Positions 9,152 to 15,655 of a stretch of 15,655 nucleotides of DNA are shown here, one piece after another. The stretch's first letter is position 1. The number at the start of each line of letters is the position of its first letter. The notes beneath the pieces are model-generated. The model was not told where the DNA came from, searched no databases, and saw only the letters and a list, made by a program, of their open reading frames with translations. The DNA is from an uncultured Bacteroidota bacterium (lineage in GTDB: Bacteria; Bacteroidota; Bacteroidia; Flavobacteriales; Flavobacteriaceae): the NCBI GenBank assembly GCA_902610105.1, contig CACLUN010000019.1:1-15655 (forward strand). The letters are read 5' to 3'. Made by a program: the position numbers and the translations under genes.

Positions 9152-9844
9152 TTATAGAGATTTTCTAGTAGAAATTACATACGTCGTATATGTGAAAATA
9201 ACAATTATAAATTCCCAATATAATATATAGTAAGGCCATTCACCTAGAATTAGTGGATTATTTACATTTGGCGGATACGCTAAATACATGTAATTAGAGT
9301 CTATCTGAAAGTTTAATGGCATTATAAATGCGAGAAGTATATTTAAGTATAGCACTACCCTTAGCCAAGAAAATTTTGCTAGTCCATAATTTAAGTTTAA
9401 GTACATAAAAATTGGGAGGAATATAATACAGCCGTGTGAAAAATGATAACTGAAATACTCAAAAAAAGAACGATCAAAATTATTTATTTGAGGAGTTAAA
9501 AAGGCTTGGATACCACCAATAATTCCTGCATAAAACAAAAACTCAAATAATACTCTATTCTTTTTTGTAAATAGAATAAAACAAGCAATTAAATTTGAAA
9601 TTCCACACAGGTGTAGAGGTAAATTATCAGAAATGTTCCAATATCCATTAATTATATTCCGGGAATGTTCAGTAATTGTAGAAATTATGAGAAGAATAGC
9701 AATAGCTTTAGCTAAATTTAATCTTTGATTATATGATAATATTCTTCCAATGAATAGTAATGTAAGAATAACAACTAATGAGACTAATGTATTTATAATC
9801 CACTCACTTGAAAGAAATTCAATTACATATGTTTCAGTAACCAT
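9152..9844 (-). CDS. YwaF/TMEM164-like integral membrane protein (TIGR02206-type)
   Basis: A 230-residue protein with about six to seven hydrophobic segments (roughly 16-35, 44-60, 80-93, 99-115, 137-150, 160-177, 204-224). The conserved-looking pattern matches the YwaF/TIGR02206 family as I remember it: NLPLHLCGIS (73-82), the FYAGIIGGIQAFLTP segment (104-118), YHFSHG (133-138) and NYMYLAYPP (184-192). The family is related to eukaryotic TMEM164, for which a role in forming ether phospholipids with a conserved Cys has been reported. By position, Cys80 and His78 here could be the matching residues. Whether the bacterial protein is an acyltransferase is not established. The gene starts 2 bp after the GH2 stop, with a weak purine-rich GATAGGA just before the ATG, and ends 5 bp before the methyltransferase, so it is cotranscribed with both. 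Confidence 0.75.
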   Translation of the reverse strand: MVTETYVIEFLSSEWIINTLVSLVVILTLLFIGRILSYNQRLNLAKAIAILLIISTITEHSRNIINGYWNISDNLPLHLCGISNLIACFILFTKKNRVLFEFLFYAGIIGGIQAFLTPQINNFDRSFFEYFSYHFSHGCIIFLPIFMYLNLNYGLAKFSWLRVVLYLNILLAFIMPLNFQIDSNYMYLAYPPNVNNPLILGEWPYYILYWEFIIVIFTYTTYVISTRKSL

Positions 9845-9846
9845 TC

Positions 9847-12816
9847 CTATCTAAAGTAATTAATAATATTTAATAATATGATTTCTGATACTGGATCATA
9901 ATTTAAATTTTCTATCAGCTTTAGAGTTGATAAAACCATTTTACCTTTTCCATACTTAACAATCGAAAGATCGGACCCTGCCCATACTTCTCCAGATCCA
10001 ATATAATTTCTTTTAAGAATATTTCCATTAGGAATTCTGTCAAATGCAACTGTTTGGACTATATTATTCCCTTTGAAATTTCTTAAACTGATTGTTGGAG
10101 CAATATTCTCATATACATCACTCATATTAACATTTACTGGAAGTTCATTAAAAAATGGATGCTTTTTATTGATATGTAAGATACCATCCCATAATCCTTG
10201 TGATATATTTTTGATAGGTTTACTAGGTAAATAATCAATGCCGTCTGCAACAAATGTAAGATTAGGTCCAATTCTCTTTCGAGTTTTCCCAGGTATTTTT
10301 AAAAAAACAACATTTCCCCCTTTGTAAGTAAAATTATTGATTTGATCCATTACATCACTATATTTTATAATCCCGTTTTCATTATCTTTTTCAACAATAT
10401 TACCATCACTAGAGCTATAGAAATCTGTATCACTTTGGTTAACAATTAGAGTTTTATTGATTTTGGTTTTTTCACTAAATAACTCATAACTTATGTTGTA
10501 TTTTTTAAAAAAATTTATCATTTTTTTATCATCTTTGAGTAATGAAATTTCTAAATTCTTTTGTCTTCTATCTATAAAGAAAATATTGAAATTAATAGCG
10601 GTCGAATATTCATTTTTACCATTTTTAACCAATGATATTTTTACTTCATATTTTCCTTCTAATAAATCATTGCCGAGACTAATTCTCTCAATGTTGTTTA
10701 CACCATTTTTAATCTCGTGAGTTTTTTGATAATTAAAAATGAGCTCATTTTTATTTTTTGATAATCTGTATACAGATATTTTAACTTGATTTTTTTGAAA
10801 TTCATTTTCATTAATTATTAATGTGGAAATATCAACATTTTCACCTGCAAAATAATTTTTTTTGTTAGTTCTTAAAACAGCTATCTTAGATAAGTTAGCC
10901 TCTTTCGTTAAATCATAAGCTAATCCTTTAGGGTTTCTCCAAAGATCAAGGAGTCCTGCACCTATAATCCAATCGCCAGCTGTTAGAGCATGTACACAGT
11001 AACCTATAACGTTGTCATTTGATCTAATGGCTTCAAGCATTCTTTTATTGGCAATTCCATGAATTTCTTGCTGTTTTTTATAAAATTCACTGGCATTTTT
11101 GAACAATTTAATCAAACCTGTTTCCTTTAATTTTTCTTTTATTTCTTTATTAAATCTCAGATGATATAAATATGGATAGGTGATGGGATTTCCCTTTTTT
11201 AAAAAATCAACCTCATTGTCCTCTAAATCAGGGAGGCTTCCATAACCAATTTCAGATACATATGAAGGAATATTTGGAACTACATTTCTCCCAGGTGTTC
11301 TAGCATTTAAACCAAGTTTTTTATTCTCCTCGATTGTTTTACCAATAGTTAAAAATCCATCAAACTTGTTGTTATTTATATTTGGTCCTGGATAATTATG
11401 TATATCATTGAATTTGAATGCTTTTGTACTGTATGGTAAATATAGTTTGGCACCTTCAGCCCATCCTCCAGATTCATCTAATATCAACCTTGTAGGATCT
11501 AATTCTCTTGCTTTTAATGACATTGGTTTAAGCATATTAGCTAATACAGGTCTTCGTATTTCATTGAATAATTCCCATTGAACTATTGAGGGGTGGTTTC
11601 TGTCTCTTAAAATCGCCTCAGTAATTTCATTTTCCACTCTTTGTGGTAAATAAGGTGTCTCTATAGGCATATCCATACACTCTATTGCCATACTTCCCAC
11701 TGTAAGAACCCCAATTGAGTCTGCCAAGCGAAGCCACTCTTTTGGAGGTGGCTTTCTCCAAGGTCTAATCATATTAAATCCTGCATCTTTTGCTAAAAGA
11801 ATTTCCTTTACCATCATTTCTTTTGAATCAGGATATGATAGTTTAACAGGGTATAATCCTTCAAAAAAGGCTGCCTTTAAGTATATTGGTTTATCGTTGA
11901 GATAAAATTTATTGTTTTTAACAGTAAATTCTCTAAAGCCAAAAGTTTCTTTAATTCTGTCAAGTTCAGTAATAATAGTATCCTTATTGGAAATATTGAC
12001 CTTTTGTAATTTGATCTCAAATTCATAAAGATTTGGGCTTTCTGGTGACCATATTTGGTGGTTCTCAATATTATTTTTAATCTTTTTTATTACTTTTAAA
12101 TTTGTGTTTTCCAGAGAAAATAGTTCTTCAAACCTTTGTTTTTTATTAATATCAAATATTAATTTATATAACCCATCGCCAATACCATTATTTATATCAT
12201 TAATAATTTCAATTTCACCATTTCTAAAGTCTCCAGTAATAAATACATTATTGATATGAGTCTGACCGGTGTATGAAAGAAATACATCCTGCCATATTCC
12301 ACCTGTGTATGAACCTCTCCATTGCGGAGTTTCCATTTGACCAATTCCATCAATAATTTTGTCTTGAATTGTTATTGGTCCCATTACCTTTACAATTAAT
12401 ACGTTTTCACTATCATAATTAATAACGTGCTCAATATTAAAACTGAAAGGGCTGAATCCTCCCTCATGAAAACCTATAGAATTATTATTAAGAAAAACTT
12501 CAGTTATGTAGTTTGAGGCGTTAAAATTCAGATGTATTTTTTTATCCTCATAATCTTTGTTTACATTAAAACTAGTTCTGTAATAAACAACCCCTTCATA
12601 ATCTTTTTTAAATCTCTCCCAGACACTTGGAACAGTAATTTTTTCAATTTCACCTTTTGAGAATCCTTCATCTGTGTTGTAAGCTTGTAATTTACCAATG
12701 TTATCATGATCATATATTATTTCCCATTCTCCATTCAAATAAGTAATGTCATCTCTAATTTGAGAGTAATTAATTATAAATAAAAAAATAGAGGCTACTG
12801 ATAAAATTTTTTTCAT
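9847..12816 (-). CDS. Exported glycoside hydrolase family 2 protein with C-terminal GATase-like domain
   Basis: Predicted periplasmic or secreted exo-glycosidase (beta-galactosidase/beta-glucuronidase type). The 989 residues start with a signal peptide (about 3-19, cleaved near YSQ). Domains are a GH2 sugar-binding jelly roll (about 25-183, with VPSVWE and the WRGSYTGGIWQDV segment), an Ig-like domain (about 186-297), a TIM barrel (about 298-640), and an Ig-like plus class I GATase-like C-terminal region (about 645-989). The acid/base residue is Glu419 in WELFNEIRR and the likely nucleophile is Glu522 in YVSEIGYG. The usual GH2 segment with R-x-x-H-x-P reads RPWRKPPP (351-358), so the common His is missing. 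The ATG overlaps the sulfatase stop by 4 bp (ATGA). The substrate is not readable from sequence; the neighbouring sulfatase suggests a sulfated polysaccharide fragment. Confidence 0.88.
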   Translation of the reverse strand: MKKILSVASIFLFIINYSQIRDDITYLNGEWEIIYDHDNIGKLQAYNTDEGFSKGEIEKITVPSVWERFKKDYEGVVYYRTSFNVNKDYEDKKIHLNFNASNYITEVFLNNNSIGFHEGGFSPFSFNIEHVINYDSENVLIVKVMGPITIQDKIIDGIGQMETPQWRGSYTGGIWQDVFLSYTGQTHINNVFITGDFRNGEIEIINDINNGIGDGLYKLIFDINKKQRFEELFSLENTNLKVIKKIKNNIENHQIWSPESPNLYEFEIKLQKVNISNKDTIITELDRIKETFGFREFTVKNNKFYLNDKPIYLKAAFFEGLYPVKLSYPDSKEMMVKEILLAKDAGFNMIRPWRKPPPKEWLRLADSIGVLTVGSMAIECMDMPIETPYLPQRVENEITEAILRDRNHPSIVQWELFNEIRRPVLANMLKPMSLKARELDPTRLILDESGGWAEGAKLYLPYSTKAFKFNDIHNYPGPNINNNKFDGFLTIGKTIEENKKLGLNARTPGRNVVPNIPSYVSEIGYGSLPDLEDNEVDFLKKGNPITYPYLYHLRFNKEIKEKLKETGLIKLFKNASEFYKKQQEIHGIANKRMLEAIRSNDNVIGYCVHALTAGDWIIGAGLLDLWRNPKGLAYDLTKEANLSKIAVLRTNKKNYFAGENVDISTLIINENEFQKNQVKISVYRLSKNKNELIFNYQKTHEIKNGVNNIERISLGNDLLEGKYEVKISLVKNGKNEYSTAINFNIFFIDRRQKNLEISLLKDDKKMINFFKKYNISYELFSEKTKINKTLIVNQSDTDFYSSSDGNIVEKDNENGIIKYSDVMDQINNFTYKGGNVVFLKIPGKTRKRIGPNLTFVADGIDYLPSKPIKNISQGLWDGILHINKKHPFFNELPVNVNMSDVYENIAPTISLRNFKGNNIVQTVAFDRIPNGNILKRNYIGSGEVWAGSDLSIVKYGKGKMVLSTLKLIENLNYDPVSEIILLNIINYFR

Positions 12817-14465
12817 TTATCTAATTTTGAAAAACCTTGGGGAACTACTGGATGAGTCATTTTTTTTAATAATTCTCTCATTTCTTTAGTTTTTGGATGA
12901 TTATCATTAAAAATTAAATTATTCCATTCCTTTGGATCATTAGCATTATTATAAAGCTCTTCTTGTCCAGTATTGTATAAAATATACCTCCAATCTTTTG
13001 TTCTGATTGAATAATGATGATTTGAGGGTATTGTTTCATTTTTATCTGATGAATAAACAACTGTAAGTGCAGCTTCTGGTCCATCCCATCCACTTTTTTC
13101 TGGGTCTTTTAAAAATGGTTTTAAACTAAATCCATTAAGTGAACTGCCATTATCATTTTTTTTAGTAATAAAATCCAACCCAGCTAAATCCAATAGGGTA
13201 GGATAGACATCAATTAAGGAGACCGGATGATTCACTTTTGTATTTGGTTTTGATATACCAGGTGCCCTGATGATTAAAGGAACTCTTGTACTTTCCTCCC
13301 AAAGTGAATTTTTATAAATATGTTCTTTTTCCCCCATTGTCCACCCATGGTCACTAGCAATAATTACAATTGTATTGTCCTTAAGTTTAGTTTTATTCAC
13401 GGCACTTAATACTTGACCTATGTTTTCATCAACTGCTGTAACACAAGCCAAATAAGCTTGTGTAAATCTCTTCAACCCCTCTTTATTATCATCATACGAG
13501 TCAACTAAATTTTTATACATCTCGATTGATCTAACTCTTCTACCTCTTGTTTCAAATTGGTCTACCAAATGAAGAAAGGTATCGTCCTTGTCATTTTCTA
13601 GAATATTTGCCAGTCTAATATCTTCAAGTGGATACATATCAAAATATTTCTGTGGTACAATTAAAGGGGTATGAGGTCTTAAAAAACCCACAGCCATGAA
13701 AAAAGGATTCTCAGCACCAGAATTGGCAAGTTCAAGAAGTCTTTTTTCGGCCCATTCAGCATTAATTTCATCTGGAGTCAAATCTCTGTTATTGTCGTCT
13801 ATATATTTGAAATCTTTACCTTGTCTTTGAGGTCCATATGCCCATCTAACCTGTTTGCCATGAACTTTAACACCCTCAAGGTTAATCAAAGGCCCATAGG
13901 ATCCGTCTATAGGACCACCGGCCATATTCCATCCATCTAACTCTTTTATAACTCTATATGGCTCGGGAACATCAGGATGAGCAATTCCTGGTTTCCCCTT
14001 TTTCCATTCGCCAATATATGCAACAGGGCTGTAGTCAGCTTCGTGTTTAAACTCAGTCCAAATACTTTTTTCGTTTTGATGTAATAATTTTCCACTTCCT
14101 ATAACATTATAGTCATTCTCTTTAAACTTTTCCATTATTGTCTTTGTGTTTTTCAGTACTTCATTATTTTTCCAATTGTATTGCCAAAGATGAGATGAAA
14201 TATGTGGATATACACCTGTAAACATACTGGCTCTTGATGGCCCACACATTGGGTCATTTGAATAAGCATTTGTAAATGATAAAGCTGTTTCTGAAAATTT
14301 CTTGATATTAGGTGTTAATACTTGTGGATGTCCCATTAAGTCTTGATTATAGTCATTTAAATCATCAACCATTATTAATAAAATATTTGGTTTTTCAATT
14401 GATTGAGTATTACATCCCAGGAGCAGAAAAAAGAGCAATATGGTGGTTAGAGTATTTCTTATCAT
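12813..14465 (-). CDS. Lipoprotein sulfatase, type I formylglycine-dependent (iduronate-2-sulfatase-like)
   Basis: Predicted to remove sulfate esters from polysaccharide or oligosaccharide at the cell envelope. With the start at 14465 the protein has 550 residues and a textbook lipoprotein signal (short charged n-region, hydrophobic run, lipobox LLLGC with Cys18). An upstream in-frame ATG at 14495 would add ten residues (MILINIKINI) and is less likely because it spoils the n-region. Active-site residues in this numbering are metal-binding Asp34/Asp35 (MVDDLND), formylglycine Cys74 in CGPSRASMFTG, Lys126 (SGKLLH), His265 (FLRPHTP), Asp372/His373 (SDHGWT) and Lys385 (YKNSLWEE). The GFLRPHTP...PQKYFDMY region resembles iduronate-2-sulfatases. 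A maturase is required and is not in this window. The stop overlaps the GH2 start (ATGA), so the two are translationally coupled; this is the first gene of a four-gene operon. Confidence 0.92.
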   Translation of the reverse strand: MIRNTLTTILLFFLLLGCNTQSIEKPNILLIMVDDLNDYNQDLMGHPQVLTPNIKKFSETALSFTNAYSNDPMCGPSRASMFTGVYPHISSHLWQYNWKNNEVLKNTKTIMEKFKENDYNVIGSGKLLHQNEKSIWTEFKHEADYSPVAYIGEWKKGKPGIAHPDVPEPYRVIKELDGWNMAGGPIDGSYGPLINLEGVKVHGKQVRWAYGPQRQGKDFKYIDDNNRDLTPDEINAEWAEKRLLELANSGAENPFFMAVGFLRPHTPLIVPQKYFDMYPLEDIRLANILENDKDDTFLHLVDQFETRGRRVRSIEMYKNLVDSYDDNKEGLKRFTQAYLACVTAVDENIGQVLSAVNKTKLKDNTIVIIASDHGWTMGEKEHIYKNSLWEESTRVPLIIRAPGISKPNTKVNHPVSLIDVYPTLLDLAGLDFITKKNDNGSSLNGFSLKPFLKDPEKSGWDGPEAALTVVYSSDKNETIPSNHHYSIRTKDWRYILYNTGQEELYNNANDPKEWNNLIFNDNHPKTKEMRELLKKMTHPVVPQGFSKLDK

Positions 14466-14518
14466 GATATTTATTTTTATATTTATTAAAATCACTTAAA
14501 CATCATTATTACTAAACT
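14466..14518. promoter_or_regulatory. Divergent promoter region between sulfatase operon and beta-helix lipoprotein gene
   Basis: Only 53 bp (or 23 bp if the sulfatase starts at 14495) separate the two divergent start codons, so both promoters must be packed here or extend into the coding ends, and expression may be coordinated. TATATTTA at 14478-14485 on the plus strand matches TAnnTTTG except for the last base. I found no exact -7 box and no recognisable operator repeat. Confidence 0.3.
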
Positions 14519-15655
14519 ATGAAAAAGAAAATTTTTTTACTAATTATATCCACTTTTGTTATTGCCTGTTCTTCAGACTCTGGAGGTGATTCAGGTGGTA
14601 CAGATACTGGTGGAGGAAATAATAATGGAGGAGGTAATAATGGAGGCGGAAATAGTTCAGGAAACACAGATACTACTGATCCCAATGATTTTGATTCGAC
14701 AACATCACCTGGGGATACTACTTACTACATAAGTTATAATTCTGGAAATGACAACAATGATGGTAAAAGTGAAGATAATCCGTTCAAAAATCTTGGCAAG
14801 GTAAATAGTATAACTTTCAAACCGGGAGATAAGATAAAGTTTAAATCAGGTGAGACGTGGAAAGGATATTTTAAACTAAGAGGTTCCGGGTCTGTGGATA
14901 AACCTATTTCAATTGAAAGCTATTCTAGTGGTAATAAACCTAAAATTGATGGAAATGGTTTTCAAGCAGCTTTATTTATTGAAAATCAAGAATATGTTAA
15001 TATTAGTGGTTTAGAGTTGACAAATGAGGAATCCCATAAAAACACTAATGGGTCAATTAAGTTGATGAATCAATCAAATCGTTCTGGTGAAGATGAAAGA
15101 TTTGGGCTTCTAGTTTTAAGACATGGCTCCACAAACATAAATGACATAAAACTAAATGATATTAAAATTTCTGAGATATATCCAACACCTTCAAATTCAG
15201 ATAATAATCATCAAGGTTATGCTGTAAGATTTGAATCATTAAATGATGATAATGTTTTGAATTATTATGACGGAATAGAGGTTGATAATTTAGACATCTC
15301 TAACACTGGACACTATGGAATTCATATAGTAAACAGAATGTCAGGTGCTCAGGCTGATTATTATCATAGAAATATTACTATTAAGAACAGCAAGTTTAAT
15401 AATACTGGGGGGTCAGGAATAGTCTTGGCGAGATGTAAAGATGTTGTTGTTGAAAATTCTGAATTTAAGGGTTCTGGATCTGGAAATGATAACAGAATGT
15501 GGAACAGAGGAAGTAGTTTATGGACGTACACTTGTAATGATACAGTTATTCAGAATAATATTTTTGAAGATGTCTATGGACCAGCAGATTCTTATGGAGC
15601 ACATATTGATTGGGGATGTGAAAGAGTAGTAATTCAATACAACCTAAGTAAAAAT
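14519..15655 (+). CDS. Lipoprotein with Gly/Asn-rich tether and right-handed parallel beta-helix domain (partial)
   Basis: I translated 379 codons without a stop up to the window end; the C-terminus is missing. The N-terminus MKKKIFLLIISTFVIAC is a lipoprotein signal with lipobox VIAC (Cys17), followed by SSDSGGDSGG and a Gly/Asn/Thr/Ser linker to about residue 60, suggesting a surface-tethered protein. From about residue 68 (YYISYNSGNDNNDGKSEDNP) comes the N-terminal cap typical of right-handed beta-helix proteins, with FKPGDKIKFKSGETWKG. Beta-helix rungs follow, for example VNISGLELTN, ITIKNSKFNNTG and VVVENSEFKGSG, ending with an IQYNLSKN segment at the edge. Such folds occur in polysaccharide lyases, epimerases and some glycosidases. 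No catalytic residues can be assigned, so enzyme or binding function is open. Its position, divergent from the sulfatase/GH2 operon, suggests action on the same polysaccharide. Confidence 0.85.
   Translation, partial: MKKKIFLLIISTFVIACSSDSGGDSGGTDTGGGNNNGGGNNGGGNSSGNTDTTDPNDFDSTTSPGDTTYYISYNSGNDNNDGKSEDNPFKNLGKVNSITFKPGDKIKFKSGETWKGYFKLRGSGSVDKPISIESYSSGNKPKIDGNGFQAALFIENQEYVNISGLELTNEESHKNTNGSIKLMNQSNRSGEDERFGLLVLRHGSTNINDIKLNDIKISEIYPTPSNSDNNHQGYAVRFESLNDDNVLNYYDGIEVDNLDISNTGHYGIHIVNRMSGAQADYYHRNITIKNSKFNNTGGSGIVLARCKDVVVENSEFKGSGSGNDNRMWNRGSSLWTYTCNDTVIQNNIFEDVYGPADSYGAHIDWGCERVVIQYNLSKN
14609..14656 (+). repeat. In-frame 15-bp degenerate tandem repeat encoding a Gly/Asn linker
   Basis: Three 15-bp units (14609-14623, 14627-14641 and 14642-14656, with one extra AAT between the first two) follow the pattern GGn GGn GGn AAT AAT/AGT. 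They encode GGGNN(N), GGGNN and GGGNS. The repeat lies in the linker that follows the lipidated cysteine and probably acts as a flexible spacer. Its repeat structure makes it a likely site of length variation between strains. Confidence 0.8.

Noticed and set aside
10493..10720. Plus-strand hydrophobic 75-residue open frame inside the GH2 gene
   Set aside because: Its hydrophobicity follows from the antisense of Lys/Asn-rich codons; the GH2 frame is continuous and fits the family.
11877..12068. Minus-strand 63-residue open frame inside the GH2 gene
   Set aside because: It is an alternative frame of the same strand within the Ig-like domain, without any motif.
15441..15629. Plus-strand 62-residue open frame at the right end
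   Set aside because: It is a shifted frame within the beta-helix lipoprotein gene, whose own frame stays open to the window end with recognisable beta-helix rungs.

Overview
This is an AT-rich chromosomal stretch from a member of the Bacteroidota, most likely a marine flavobacterium. The evidence is the GyrA N-terminus ([20 protein letters not shown]), the ClpC type, the gyrA/TPR-protein pair, signal peptides ending in SQ or GQ, weak or absent Shine-Dalgarno sequences, a TAnnTTTG-type -7 box, and a lipoprotein-sulfatase/GH2 locus. Genes are packed tightly. No gap exceeds about 150 bp, and I saw no RNA gene, insertion sequence, phage gene or CRISPR array.

Left part (1-6813), housekeeping. A clpC gene (minus strand, its 3' end outside the window) is divergent from gyrA (plus strand). 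gyrA is followed after 14 bp by an exported TPR protein. A cell-wall NlpC/P60 cysteine peptidase lies convergent to the TPR gene, their stop codons overlapping by 4 bp.

Middle part (6814-8561), sulfur chemistry. A three-domain persulfide dioxygenase-sulfurtransferase (MBL, pseudo-rhodanese, rhodanese; CstB-like) overlaps by 1 bp a small exported rhodanese. Together they look like a two-gene unit for reactive-sulfur detoxification or oxidation, with one step in the cytoplasm and one in the periplasm. The first gene appears to begin with GTG directly behind a promoter box, so its mRNA may be leaderless.

Right part (8535-15655), carbohydrate-related accessory region. Four minus-strand genes are stacked head to tail (ATGA overlap, then 2-bp and 5-bp gaps), in transcription order: lipoprotein sulfatase, exported GH2-type glycosidase with a GATase-like C-terminus, a YwaF/TMEM164-like membrane protein, and a class I SAM methyltransferase. 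Divergent from them across about 50 bp is a lipoprotein with a Gly/Asn-rich tether and a right-handed beta-helix domain (cut by the window end). Sulfatase, GH2 and beta-helix proteins typify a locus for degrading a sulfated polysaccharide. No SusC/SusD pair is inside the window, so the locus may continue to the right. The membrane protein and methyltransferase are unusual passengers and are the least explained part of the window. I found no clear evidence of a wholly new system.
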